In this document: one piece after another, positions 6,708-13,571 of the stretch | Layout of the letters: each line of letters opens with the position of its first letter | How positions within the stretch are numbered: the stretch's first letter is position 1 | Assembly (NCBI GenBank): GCA_002500505.1 | Contig: DLRM01000014.1 | Span: 1 to 13,571, forward strand | Direction: 5' to 3' | Source of the DNA: Planctomycetes bacterium UBA7888 | Lineage (GTDB): Bacteria > Planctomycetota > UBA1135 | Length of the DNA: 13,571 bases | Notes under the pieces: generated by a model | Told to the model about the DNA's origin: nothing | Databases searched by the model: none | What the model saw: the letters and a program-made list of their open reading frames with translations, nothing else | Made by a program: the position numbers and the translations under genes

Positions 6708-7175
6708 ATGCGCTTCAGTTCCCTCTTCCCACTTCTACTCTCCTTGTCTGCCGTGAGCTCTTGCGCCTTGATGGGGGATTCTGTGGAGGATGCCAAATGG
6801 GTGGAGTATGAACTTCAATCTCCCCCTCCGATGCGGGATTTGATGGACGCTTGCAATTGGGCCATGGTGCGCTCTAAATTCCCTCCTGGAGAACTTGACG
6901 TTGTGGATCATCGGTTGGTTTCTGGGTGGGATGTTCAATTGGCTCCTTATTCCAATCGCGGCCGTCGCTCCCAAGCTATGGTGGAAGCCGTGGACTTGGA
7001 AAGTGGCAAGGTCCTCTTAAAAGTGCGCGTGAAAGTGCAGGCTAATAAAGAGAAACATCAGCCTTTGATACTTTCCGAAGCAAAGTGGGAGGATTCGCAC
7101 GAGGATCCCGCTCGCGCACGGCTTCTCTTGGAGCACGTGCTTTATCAGGTGGAGCCCCGTGGAGGAGCACGCTAG
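6708..7175 (+). CDS. Small predicted lipoprotein of unknown function
   Basis: The product is 155 residues with a type II signal peptide: MRFSSLFPLLLSLSAVSSC, lipobox VSSC, acceptor cysteine at residue 19. The mature part is about 136 residues. It contains ALMGDSVEDAKWVEYELQ right after the anchor, a region PMRDLMDACNWAMVRSKFP, and then strands with basic residues (GKVLLKVRVKVQANKEKHQP). I do not recognise the family. It lies between der and a zinc-ribbon gene, with 31 bp before it and 3 bp after it, so it is probably co-transcribed with the zinc-ribbon gene. The predicted location is an outer- or inner-membrane-attached periplasmic protein. Confidence 0.88.
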   Translation: MRFSSLFPLLLSLSAVSSCALMGDSVEDAKWVEYELQSPPPMRDLMDACNWAMVRSKFPPGELDVVDHRLVSGWDVQLAPYSNRGRRSQAMVEAVDLESGKVLLKVRVKVQANKEKHQPLILSEAKWEDSHEDPARARLLLEHVLYQVEPRGGAR

Positions 7176-7178
7176 GCC

Positions 7179-7697
7179 ATGTCCCAGAGTTGGAATTACC
7201 AAACCCGCAAGGGAGGTTGCGTTGCTTGCGACCGAAGTTTTGTCGAGGGGGAAACTCTTTTCTCTCTTCTAAGCATGGGCGAGGAAAGTCTCGAAAGGGG
7301 GGACTTATGCAGTTCCTGTTTTGAGTCTCATGATCAAGCCAACGACCTCTACTGGTGGAGGACTCAGCATTCTGAAAAACGAGGTGGTCTAAAACTAGAC
7401 CTGGATGCTCTCTTGGCTTTGGTGATGCGCCTGGAAGAAGATGTGCGCGACGGTGCTTTGGATTTCCGTTTCCTGGTGGCTCTACTATTGGTTCGGCACC
7501 GGAAATTGAAACTTGCCTCTGTTACTAAAAAGGGGAAGAAGGAATTCCTTGAATTGCGCAAACCGAGGGCGAAGAAGACCTTCCCTGTTCAGGTTCGTGA
7601 GCTTGAGGAAGAGCAGAGAGCGAGGCTGTCCCAGATTCTGAGCGGGTTGATGGACCCCAGTGTGGGCCAAGAGCCCGACTTTGGGACCCTCACCTAG
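7179..7697 (+). CDS. Zinc-ribbon protein of unknown function, upstream of the dcw cluster
   Basis: The product is 172 residues, predicted soluble and cytoplasmic. A C-x2-C pair at C14/C17 and a second at C44/C47 make a four-cysteine zinc-ribbon-like site. This is followed by a helical segment rich in Leu and acidic residues (LDLDALLALVMRLEEDVRD), a further hydrophobic helix (FRFLVALLLVRHRKLKL) and a Lys/Arg-rich stretch around residues 110-140. The layout suggests a nucleic-acid- or protein-binding adaptor, but no specific family is recognised. The start lies 3 bp after the lipoprotein stop; GGAGGAG about 11 bases upstream may serve as ribosome-binding site. It is the last gene before the mraZ control region. 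Confidence 0.85.
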   Translation: MSQSWNYQTRKGGCVACDRSFVEGETLFSLLSMGEESLERGDLCSSCFESHDQANDLYWWRTQHSEKRGGLKLDLDALLALVMRLEEDVRDGALDFRFLVALLLVRHRKLKLASVTKKGKKEFLELRKPRAKKTFPVQVRELEEEQRARLSQILSGLMDPSVGQEPDFGTLT

Positions 7698-7717
7698 TTA
7701 TTTCGTCCCCATCTGCG

Positions 7718-7746
7718 CCTAAGCCTTTCTATTAAGGGTGTTTAGG
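7718..7746 (+). terminator. Weak imperfect hairpin after the zinc-ribbon gene
   Basis: CCTAA (7718-7722) pairs with TTAGG (7742-7746), and inside it CCTT (7724-7727) pairs with AAGG (7734-7737). The two stems are separated by a small internal loop, and only a short T-containing stretch follows (GGTCTTTCTT). It sits 20 bp after the stop codon in the only sizable gap, where a terminator is expected, but stability looks low. Confidence 0.22.
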
Positions 7747-7840
7747 GCTGGGTCTTTCTTCCTCAGCCTCGCCAAGGAATTGCGGGGATGGCGGCATCTC
7801 CTGGAATTTTGCGGAAAATCCCGATTTTTTCCATTTCCTA

Positions 7841-7869
7841 CTGGCGTAGCTCTCAAGCAGGTGTATAAC
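7841..7869 (+). promoter_or_regulatory. Candidate mraZ (dcw operon) promoter
   Basis: TATAAC at 7864-7869 matches the -10 consensus at five of six positions. CTGGCG at 7841-7846 is a poor -35 (three of six) with a 17-bp spacer. The start site would lie near 7876, exactly where the MraZ repeats begin. The upstream part holds an AT-rich inverted repeat (GGAAAA at 7813-7818 with TTTTCC at 7827-7832). Confidence 0.45.
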
Positions 7870-7875
7870 AGCAAT

Positions 7876-7905
7876 GTGGAGGAAAGTGGTGGAAAGTGGC
7901 GGTTG
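7876..7905 (+). promoter_or_regulatory. MraZ operator: three 10-bp direct repeats
   Basis: GTGGAGGAAA (7876-7885), GTGGTGGAAA (7886-7895) and GTGGCGGTTG (7896-7905) are consecutive 10-bp units; GTGGNGG is invariant. Tandem GTGG-type repeats with about one-helical-turn spacing upstream of mraZ are the known MraZ binding element. Their position just after a candidate -10 box and 28 bp before the mraZ ATG fits autorepression of the dcw operon. Confidence 0.8.
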
Positions 7906-7933
7906 CCCCCACCCGGCCCTCCTCACTCCTCTC

Positions 7934-8407
7934 ATGACTTCCTTTACCGGCCAATCCGACCACAAGCTCGACACCAAGGGGCGCCTCTTTGTGCCACGCC
8001 GGCTAATCGATTCAGTGGAGGAGCACAGCGGTCGCAATCACTTTGTTCTCACTATTGGAGAGGACCCATGTCTCTACTTGTTCACTCTGGCGGGATTTGA
8101 GGAACATCTTGCTCAGCTTCGCGAGTTAGTACAGGGGAAAGCCGACTTTTCCAAGATTATGCGTGGCGTTGCTGGGCTCTCCAGCAAACAGGACATTGAC
8201 AGTCAAGGTCGGATTCTCCTACCTGAGAAAATGAGAGCCCATGTTGGGCTTGAAAAATCCGTAGTGGTCATCGGTGTTTTTGACCACATCGAAATATGGG
8301 ATGAGGACCTCTGGAATGATCGCGCCAAGGGTTCCGAGCAAGCCTACCTCGATACGGCTGCCATCTTCTTTCGCGGTGGGCCTCCTGCTCACGGAGGGGC
8401 ACAGTGA
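7934..8407 (+). CDS. mraZ: Transcriptional regulator MraZ
   Basis: The product is 157 residues. MraZ is a DNA-binding ring of AbrB-like swapped-hairpin domains that controls the dcw operon from its own promoter. Both signature DxxGRxxxP motifs are present: DTKGRLFVP at 13-21 and DSQGRILLP at 89-97, one per repeat, with a hydrophobic linker (CLYLFTLAGF) between them. The final 15 residues are Gly/Pro/His-rich and outside the usual fold. ATG 7934 is chosen because the first repeat begins shortly after it; an upstream in-frame ATG at 7874 overlaps the operator and would add a tail unlike the family. The stop overlaps the rsmH start by 4 bp (GTGA). Confidence 0.95.
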   Translation: MTSFTGQSDHKLDTKGRLFVPRRLIDSVEEHSGRNHFVLTIGEDPCLYLFTLAGFEEHLAQLRELVQGKADFSKIMRGVAGLSSKQDIDSQGRILLPEKMRAHVGLEKSVVVIGVFDHIEIWDEDLWNDRAKGSEQAYLDTAAIFFRGGPPAHGGAQ

Positions 8408-9345
8408 TTCTCGTGAGTCGCCACCTATCTCGACCTTCTCGTCCGCTTGGGCAATCGGTTCACGAACCGGTTCTATTGCAGGAATCTCTCGAGGTGCTCG
8501 CACCCCAACGGGGTGGCTTCTTTATTGATGCCACTGTTGGAGGTGGCGGACACTCTGTCGCTTTACTTGCGGCTTCCGAGGACCTGCAACTTCTTGCCGT
8601 TGATCGTGACGCAGATGCTCTCGACCGCGCGCGGGAACGACTTGCCCCATTCGGCGAACGAGTTCGATTCGCCCACGCTCCCTTCTCTTCCATCGAGAGC
8701 CTCCTTCCAGATGGTTGGGCTGGCAAGGTGAATGGAATCTTGGCTGACTTTGGAGTTTCCTCCGACCAACTCGAAGACCGTGATCGCGGTTTTTCCTTCT
8801 TGCACGATGGCCCGCTCGATATGCGGATGGATGCAACCAAGCAAAAGACATCGGCTGCGGTTCTTCTTGCCAGCGCAAGCGAAGATGAAATTTCCACTTG
8901 GCTTCATGAATTTGGCGAAGAAAGGTTTTCTCGCAAGATTGCTCATGAAATTGTACACGCACGACGCTTTGGCCCATTGTTGCGCACCTCTCAACTCGCC
9001 GATCTTGTGGCACGTGTGTCACCTCGGGGTCGTCAAGGCATCCACCCTGCAACTCGCACCTTCCAGGCGCTCCGCATTGTGGTGAATCGCGAGTTAGATG
9101 AAATCGATGCCTTGCTGCACGCGGCGCCCGCACTCCTTGGGGATGGGGGTGTGTTCGCCGCGATCAGCTTTCATTCGCTTGAAGACAGGATGGTGAAGAA
9201 TGCATTTCGCAACGAAGTGCGTTCAGAGACTTTTGAGGACATAGCTCGCAAGGGGATTGTTGCGGGGGCCGGGGAACAGAGACGAAACCCGCGCTCCCGT
9301 AGTGCTCGCTTACGTGCGATTCAGAAAGAGGGGGGGGCCTGTTGA
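8404..9345 (+). CDS. rsmH: 16S rRNA (cytosine(1402)-N(4))-methyltransferase RsmH (MraW)
   Basis: The product is 313 residues, the normal length. It methylates N4 of C1402 in the 16S rRNA decoding centre using S-adenosylmethionine. Motifs in order: HEPVLLQESLEVL (20-32), the SAM-binding DATVGGGGHS (42-51), acidic strand VDRD, catalytic-region ILADFGVSSDQL (112-123), GPLDMRMD (136-143), HPATRTFQALRI and SFHSLEDR near the end, then the C-terminal NPRSRSARLRA. GTG 8404 is inside the mraZ stop (GTGA overlap) and is preceded by GGAGGGG, a good ribosome-binding site. A run of eight G (9330-9337) lies just before its stop. Confidence 0.96.
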   Translation: MILVSRHLSRPSRPLGQSVHEPVLLQESLEVLAPQRGGFFIDATVGGGGHSVALLAASEDLQLLAVDRDADALDRARERLAPFGERVRFAHAPFSSIESLLPDGWAGKVNGILADFGVSSDQLEDRDRGFSFLHDGPLDMRMDATKQKTSAAVLLASASEDEISTWLHEFGEERFSRKIAHEIVHARRFGPLLRTSQLADLVARVSPRGRQGIHPATRTFQALRIVVNRELDEIDALLHAAPALLGDGGVFAAISFHSLEDRMVKNAFRNEVRSETFEDIARKGIVAGAGEQRRNPRSRSARLRAIQKEGGAC

Positions 9346-9587
9346 CGGGGCGTTGCATTGGCTTATTGCTGATTGCCTGCATCGAACTGCTGGGCACTCT
9401 GAGTCTACGCAACGAAGCTGACCGCCTTCAGGCCCGTGTTGAAGTCCACCGTAGAATCCAAGAAACCTGCCGACTTCGTCTTCTGGAACTTCGCACTTTG
9501 CGCGAAGCCTATGTTTCGCCAACGGCCATCCGCCAGCGTCAGGCGGCCCGTCGCATGCTCGGGGAGAGCATTCAAACAGTTTCTTGA
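9342..9587 (+). CDS. FtsL-like small bitopic division protein
   Basis: The product is 81 residues: one hydrophobic segment at about 4-21 (CIGLLLIACIELLGTLSL), then a charged helical stretch of about 60 residues (EADRLQARVEVHRRIQE and RLRLLELRTLRE) that looks like a short coiled coil. Short, single-pass and coiled-coil, placed between rsmH and the transpeptidase gene, is the position and shape of FtsL, which connects with FtsB/FtsQ in the divisome. FtsL proteins are too divergent for a primary-sequence match. The start is TTG 9342 in a TTGA overlap with the rsmH stop, preceded by a purine-rich run that can serve as ribosome-binding site. Confidence 0.75.
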   Translation: MTGRCIGLLLIACIELLGTLSLRNEADRLQARVEVHRRIQETCRLRLLELRTLREAYVSPTAIRQRQAARRMLGESIQTVS

Positions 9588-11374
9588 AGCACAGGCTTTC
9601 TCCACTGAATCCGGCATGGCTCCTTTGGCCCTTGGCTCTTCTTTATTTGGCTACGGCTGGCAAGCTCGTTCAGCTTCAAGCCTTTCCTGCTGCTGAGCGC
9701 CTTCGGGCGACTGCGGGAAAAGAGCGAAGTCGGCCCATTCCTGCCATGCGGGGAAGGATTTTGGATCGTCATGGTCGAACAATGGCTGACTCACTGCCTC
9801 GATGGCGCTTAATCTTGGATTTAAAGCCAGAAGAGCGTCGCTACACCCGCCCTGACCGAAAATATTCCCTTGAAGAAATGGGGAACGAAATGGGGCTGGT
9901 CGCCGAGCTTGCTGGAATCTCAACCGGGGGACTACTTGGCAAGCTTTTGGATACCAATCGTTGTTACTCCAACATTGTCGAGGGGCTGTCTCAGGGGGCG
10001 GCCTCTCGCATTCAACCCCTTTTGAATGCTGCACGCGGAACGGGACTTCATCTGCGTCGCATGGAGGAGCGTGTCTACCCTCAAGGAAGATCCTTGGCTC
10101 ACGTTGTGGGTTTTACCACAGAAGACGAGAAGGATTTATCGCTCATAGGTGCCTGCGGTTTAGAGCGCATGTTTGACTCCGAGCTTAGAAAAGGGAAATC
10201 GGGATCCCTGTTAAGTCGTTCGGTCGCTCGCGGTTATGGGGTGGACCTCGCTTTGGAATCTCTCCCTGTTCAACCCGCCCCAGATTTGAGAACTTTTCTA
10301 GACGCCAAGGTGGGTGTCCTTCTTCGTGAGGAACTCGAGAACCTACAGCGAGAACATCAACCGGACTGGAGTTGTGGAGTGGTCATCAACGTGGAAGATT
10401 CCACGATTCTTGCCATTGGCGCCCTTCCTGATTTTGATCCGAATACACCAGGCGATGTTCCTGTTTCGGAGGATGGCCAACTCATCGGCCACGGCTTCCC
10501 AGGAATGTGGCCTTTCGAACCCGGATCCACCATGAAGCCACTCGTTGTCTCTCGCGCCCTGGCTGAAGGTGCGATAAGTCCGACTCAAAAGTTTAGTCAG
10601 GAGAGTGGGCGCTGGTATGTGCGAGGCTCAAAACAACCTCCGATACGAAATGCACAAGGCGTTCCCAGTCACTCTCTAAATTGGCGGGAAGTCTTGCTTC
10701 ATTCCAGCAACATCGGTGCGGGCAAAGTAGGGCTTGCTCTTGGGGCAGACCGTTTAAAAACGGCTCTTCTAGATTGGGGTCTTCGAGAACCCTCTGGTCT
10801 TCCTTGGCGAGACCAGAATGTATTGTTCCCACCGAAAGTGGAATGGAAGAAACGTCCGCATTGGACCATTCCCGCAGTAAGTATGGGCCATCAGGTCCAA
10901 ACGACTCCCTTGCGACTTGCTGCTGCTTATGCTGCCTTGGCGGGTGAGGGCAAGCTCTACAGCCCCCGACTTTTCCAGAATCAAGAGAAGGGCGAGGGCC
11001 GACAAGTACTCCCTGGTGCGATTGCCCGCGAGGTTCGGTACGCACTCCAAGACGTGGTGGAGGCACCGCACCGAGCTTGGCTTCACGACCCGGAAATGGA
11101 GTGGGGCGGAAAGAGTGGAACTGTGCAGAAAACGCATGGCGACCAGAAAGGACAGTACACATCCCTGTTTGTTGGCTTCACTCCCGTCGAGAACCCTGAG
11201 TGGGTCTGCGTGGTTGTTGCCGACAACCCGAAAGGGAAAGAGCATTACGGCTCCAAGGTTGCGGGTCCTGCGGTCATGAATGTCCTTCGGCGTCTTTCTG
11301 AGGGGCTTGCACCAACTTCTTCCGGTCCGTACTTGGAACGGAGTCCTTTTGGCGGTATGTTGCTCTCTGAGTGA
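9584..11374 (+). CDS. ftsI: Class B penicillin-binding protein / division transpeptidase (FtsI-type)
   Basis: The product is 596 residues. It cross-links septal peptidoglycan outside the inner membrane. An N-terminal membrane anchor lies at about 11-30, followed by the dimerisation-domain motif RGRILDRHGRTMA (56-68) and a transpeptidase domain with all three catalytic boxes: STMK with nucleophile S315 and K318, S374-S-N376 and K510-S-G-T513. Many relatives have KTG where this has KSG. No PASTA repeats are visible, so it is the FtsI-like rather than Spo/PBP2x type. The start TTG 9584 forms a TTGA overlap with the ftsL-like stop, and the stop overlaps murE (GTGA). The specific division role is inferred from the dcw position. 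Confidence 0.93.
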   Translation: MKHRLSPLNPAWLLWPLALLYLATAGKLVQLQAFPAAERLRATAGKERSRPIPAMRGRILDRHGRTMADSLPRWRLILDLKPEERRYTRPDRKYSLEEMGNEMGLVAELAGISTGGLLGKLLDTNRCYSNIVEGLSQGAASRIQPLLNAARGTGLHLRRMEERVYPQGRSLAHVVGFTTEDEKDLSLIGACGLERMFDSELRKGKSGSLLSRSVARGYGVDLALESLPVQPAPDLRTFLDAKVGVLLREELENLQREHQPDWSCGVVINVEDSTILAIGALPDFDPNTPGDVPVSEDGQLIGHGFPGMWPFEPGSTMKPLVVSRALAEGAISPTQKFSQESGRWYVRGSKQPPIRNAQGVPSHSLNWREVLLHSSNIGAGKVGLALGADRLKTALLDWGLREPSGLPWRDQNVLFPPKVEWKKRPHWTIPAVSMGHQVQTTPLRLAAAYAALAGEGKLYSPRLFQNQEKGEGRQVLPGAIAREVRYALQDVVEAPHRAWLHDPEMEWGGKSGTVQKTHGDQKGQYTSLFVGFTPVENPEWVCVVVADNPKGKEHYGSKVAGPAVMNVLRRLSEGLAPTSSGPYLERSPFGGMLLSE

Positions 11375-12864
11375 CGATGCGGCTCTCAGAACTTCACCCT
11401 CGACTCGGCTTCAACTTGAATCTTGTCCCTCCATGCGCCCATGGCGGGATGGCGGATCCTGATTTGACTCGTGCCGTGGTGGATTCCCGTCGTGTGAGGC
11501 CTGGAGACATCTTTTGTGCCTTGGCTGGTGCTCAGTATGAGGGAAGGAAATTTATTCATCAGGCCTTGGATGCGGGTGCCCATGCGGTTCTTTTAGCGCA
11601 ACCCATGGAGGATCTTGCCGTTCCCCAGTTACTTGCCGATTCCAACAAGCAGGCGGCCCAAGCAACCGGTATGGCCGCCGCTCTTCTTGCGGGTCTTCCT
11701 AGCCATCAAGTTCCTGTGTTGGGTGTCACAGGCACGAATGGGAAAACCACTGTTGCCCACTTAGTGCAGAATGCTTTTTCTGCCTTAGGAATTCCAATCG
11801 GCCGATCCGGAACCTTGGGATTGAGTTTCAAGGAGGAAAAACGGCCGTTGTTGAATACGACCCCTCCCGCAGATGAACTTCAGGAATGGCTGGCGGACAT
11901 TTTAGAGAAAGGAGCTCGCGCTGCAGTATTGGAAGCTTCGTCTCATGGTCTTCACCAAGGTCGCTTGTCAGGCACGCACTTTGCTGCGGCGGGTTGGACC
12001 AACCTTAGCCATGACCACTTGGATTACCATGCAGACATGGAAGCTTACGCTCAGGCCAAAGCTTTACTTGTGAATCATTTGGACTCCTCTGCCCGAGCCT
12101 GGATTCCCGCAGGCAATGAGTTAATCGGAAGGGCTTGTCGGGGTTCGGCTTGTTCTCTCATGAGATGGTCTCTTGAAGATTCTCGCGCAGACCTTGTGGG
12201 CACTTATCGTTCGACTTCTTCTGGTTTGGAGTTATCGGTTTCCGGAGAGTTCGGTTCTCATTCCTTCTATTCTTCTCTGATTGGACGGCACAATGCAGAA
12301 AATGTTCTTCTCGCCTTTGCTCTTCTTTGCGAGGCCGGCCTAAGCCCCGAGCAAGCTTCAGAAGGGTTAAGCAAGTCTTCTCAAGTCCCTGGGCGACTAG
12401 AAAAAGTAGCTTCGGAGTCACCGTGGAATTTGTTTGTGGATTACGCACATACTCCGGAGGCTTTGGAGCGTGTCTTGAGAGCGCTTCGCATCGCTTACCC
12501 AGAAGGTAGAGTTGGCGTGGTCTTTGGCGCAGGCGGTGACCGCGATACCGCTAAACGCGCACCGATGGGACGGGCTGCTGCCGAAGGCGCGGACTGGTGC
12601 TTGGTAACCTCAGACAACCCTCGCACGGAAGATCCCGAAAGCATTGCAAGGATGGTCGCCAAAGGAGTGGGACGGGGCGGGGGTGTGATTGAAGTCATAG
12701 TGGATCGCCGCGAAGCCATTCGTTCTGCGGTGGCCCGATTGGAACCGGGCGATGTTTTATTGGTCGCTGGCAAAGGACATGAGGACTACCAGGAAGTTCA
12801 TGGTTTGCGGACGCCCTTCGACGACTGCGTAGAGCTTGAAGAGGCGGTGCAGTGCTTGGTTTAA
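11371..12864 (+). CDS. murE: UDP-N-acetylmuramoyl-tripeptide synthetase MurE (meso-DAP type)
   Basis: The product is 497 residues. It ligates the third amino acid to UDP-MurNAc-L-Ala-D-Glu in peptidoglycan precursor synthesis. The ATP site GTNGKTT is at 121-127, followed by LNTTPPAD, EASSHGL, TNLSHDHLDYH and the segment with the carbamylated lysine (YAQAKALL). The C-terminal domain has VDYAHTPEAL, FGAGGDRD and D415-N-P-R418, the motif of meso-diaminopimelate-adding MurE (lysine-adding enzymes differ here), then GKGHE. I therefore call the substrate meso-DAP. The start GTG 11371 overlaps the ftsI stop by 4 bp; ATG 11377 is an alternative that drops two residues. The murF start overlaps its end by 13 bp. 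Confidence 0.96.
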   Translation: MTMRLSELHPRLGFNLNLVPPCAHGGMADPDLTRAVVDSRRVRPGDIFCALAGAQYEGRKFIHQALDAGAHAVLLAQPMEDLAVPQLLADSNKQAAQATGMAAALLAGLPSHQVPVLGVTGTNGKTTVAHLVQNAFSALGIPIGRSGTLGLSFKEEKRPLLNTTPPADELQEWLADILEKGARAAVLEASSHGLHQGRLSGTHFAAAGWTNLSHDHLDYHADMEAYAQAKALLVNHLDSSARAWIPAGNELIGRACRGSACSLMRWSLEDSRADLVGTYRSTSSGLELSVSGEFGSHSFYSSLIGRHNAENVLLAFALLCEAGLSPEQASEGLSKSSQVPGRLEKVASESPWNLFVDYAHTPEALERVLRALRIAYPEGRVGVVFGAGGDRDTAKRAPMGRAAAEGADWCLVTSDNPRTEDPESIARMVAKGVGRGGGVIEVIVDRREAIRSAVARLEPGDVLLVAGKGHEDYQEVHGLRTPFDDCVELEEAVQCLV

Positions 12865-13571
12865 ATCCACGCGAAGTTTCGAATTTGCTGGGCGCTAAAT
12901 TACATGGCCCCTCCGTGTCGGAGTATTTGGATGCCTCACTAGCCTCGAGCAAAGCGGACAGCCGTTTAGTGGAAAACGGCGATTTGTTCGTGGCGCTCCC
13001 GGGTGCCCATTCAGATGGCCACGATTGGTTGCAAGCGGCCTGGGAAAAGGGGGCGGGTGCTGCTCTTGTGTCCTATATCCCCGAAGGTGTTCCCAAAGAG
13101 ATGCCTGTGATTGAGGTCGAAGACACCCTTTTGGCTTTGCATGAACTCGCTCGAGTTCATTTGAAAAACTTGAATGCGCCTGTTGTGGGAATTACGGGTT
13201 CGGTGGGAAAAACAACTGCCAAGGACCTCTTTTCCCACTTGTTGGGGGGGCCTGCAAGCCAGGTCCATGCTGCGCCGGCTTCCTACAACTCGGAAATTGG
13301 TTTGCCTCTATCCATTTTGTCCGCCCCGCAAGGAACGCGAAGACTGGTTTTGGAATATGGCGTGAATGAACCCGGCGAAATGGAGGTATTGCTCTCCATC
13401 GCAAAGCCTAATCATGCATGGATTACGGCTCTTTCTCCAGCTCACATGGAAGGCATGAAACACTTTGATGTTTTGGTTCATGAAAAGAGTTTTCTTGCCC
13501 ATGCTGGTGCGCAGGCAGGCGGTGTTTGGAGCACGAGTCGAGTGTGTGGCTTGGCCGCTGCGCGGGGGGAG
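12852..13571 (+). CDS. murF: MurF, UDP-N-acetylmuramoyl-tripeptide--D-alanyl-D-alanine ligase (N-terminal part)
   Basis: The first 240 residues are visible; the gene continues past the right edge. MurF adds D-Ala-D-Ala to the UDP-MurNAc-tripeptide, completing the pentapeptide. Signatures: DSRLVENGDLFVALPG at 36-51 (the UDP-binding N-terminal domain), P-loop GITGSVGKTTAKDL at 113-126, SYNSEIGLPLS at 144-154, LEYGVNEPGEM at 167-177 and SPAHMEGM at 195-202. Residues 1-35 form a helix-rich lead that fits the family start. GTG 12852 is chosen because AGAGG precedes it at good spacing and no other start lies upstream in frame. It overlaps murE by 13 bp. A seven-G run (13244-13250) codes for G132-G133. 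Confidence 0.94.
   Translation, partial: MLGLNPREVSNLLGAKLHGPSVSEYLDASLASSKADSRLVENGDLFVALPGAHSDGHDWLQAAWEKGAGAALVSYIPEGVPKEMPVIEVEDTLLALHELARVHLKNLNAPVVGITGSVGKTTAKDLFSHLLGGPASQVHAAPASYNSEIGLPLSILSAPQGTRRLVLEYGVNEPGEMEVLLSIAKPNHAWITALSPAHMEGMKHFDVLVHEKSFLAHAGAQAGGVWSTSRVCGLAAARGE

Noticed and set aside
7813..7832. AT-rich inverted repeat GGAAAA ... TTTTCC upstream of the mraZ -10 box
   Set aside because: A six-base arm in AT-rich sequence can arise by chance; it lacks a G-C stem for a terminator, and there is no independent support for an operator.
7874..7933. Upstream ATG start for mraZ adding 20 residues
   Set aside because: The extension lies over the MraZ repeats and is unlike family N-termini; ATG 7934 puts the first AbrB-like repeat at the normal distance.
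7738..8100. 120-residue plus-strand open frame across the mraZ control region
   Set aside because: It would read through the promoter and operator and out of frame into mraZ; composition is not protein-like.
8522..9133. 203-residue minus-strand open frame opposite rsmH, and the related 8460-8897 frame
   Set aside because: Both are antisense to RsmH catalytic motifs and have Arg-rich, domain-free products.
10593..11162. 189-residue minus-strand open frame opposite ftsI
   Set aside because: It is antisense to the transpeptidase boxes and shows no domain or start context.

Overview
The window is a densely packed bacterial chromosome segment. It carries one leftward gene run (about 1-3469) and one rightward series (about 3556-13571) that diverge near 3470-3555. 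Three things point to the PVC superphylum, most likely a planctomycete-like lineage: the 85-residue small basic protein at 4294-4551, which starts MSVHKSL and resembles the 'small basic protein' family I know from Planctomycetes and relatives; the several lineage-type hypothetical genes; and the moderately high G+C. Lineage is an inference from family knowledge. No rRNA, tRNA, CRISPR array, insertion sequence or integrase was seen.

Leftward block. A family-4 (Fe-S) uracil-DNA glycosylase gene is followed, with stop/start overlaps of 1 and 4 bp, by three membrane-anchored proteins. These look like a divergent inner-membrane assembly platform of a type II secretion or type IV pilus machine: a GspL/PilM-PilN-like protein with a single membrane segment, a PilO/GspM-like protein, and a membrane-anchored protein with a fibronectin type III domain. 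After a 53-bp gap comes the start of a lipoprotein gene that runs off the left edge. The identity of the machine is inferred from architecture and gene order, because sequence similarity is weak.

Middle block. A membrane-anchored SPOR-like protein is followed by the small basic protein, queE (7-carboxy-7-deazaguanine synthase), der (ribosome-assembly GTPase), a small lipoprotein and a zinc-ribbon protein. Gaps are mostly 1-32 bp. Candidate promoters sit before the SPOR-like gene and before the lipoprotein; the second would give a leaderless or nearly leaderless mRNA.

Right block. This is a classical division and cell wall (dcw) cluster in canonical order: mraZ, rsmH (mraW), an ftsL-like gene, ftsI/pbp (transpeptidase), murE, murF (cut by the right edge). 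Every junction overlaps: NTGA 4-bp overlaps for four junctions and 13 bp for murE/murF. Upstream of mraZ are a candidate promoter and three 10-bp direct repeats beginning GTGGNGG, the expected MraZ operator, which suggests autoregulation of the whole cluster. MurE carries the DNPR motif of meso-diaminopimelate-adding enzymes, so the organism probably makes a DAP-type peptidoglycan. The largest stretch without a gene is the 236-bp region 7698-7933, which holds the mraZ control region.
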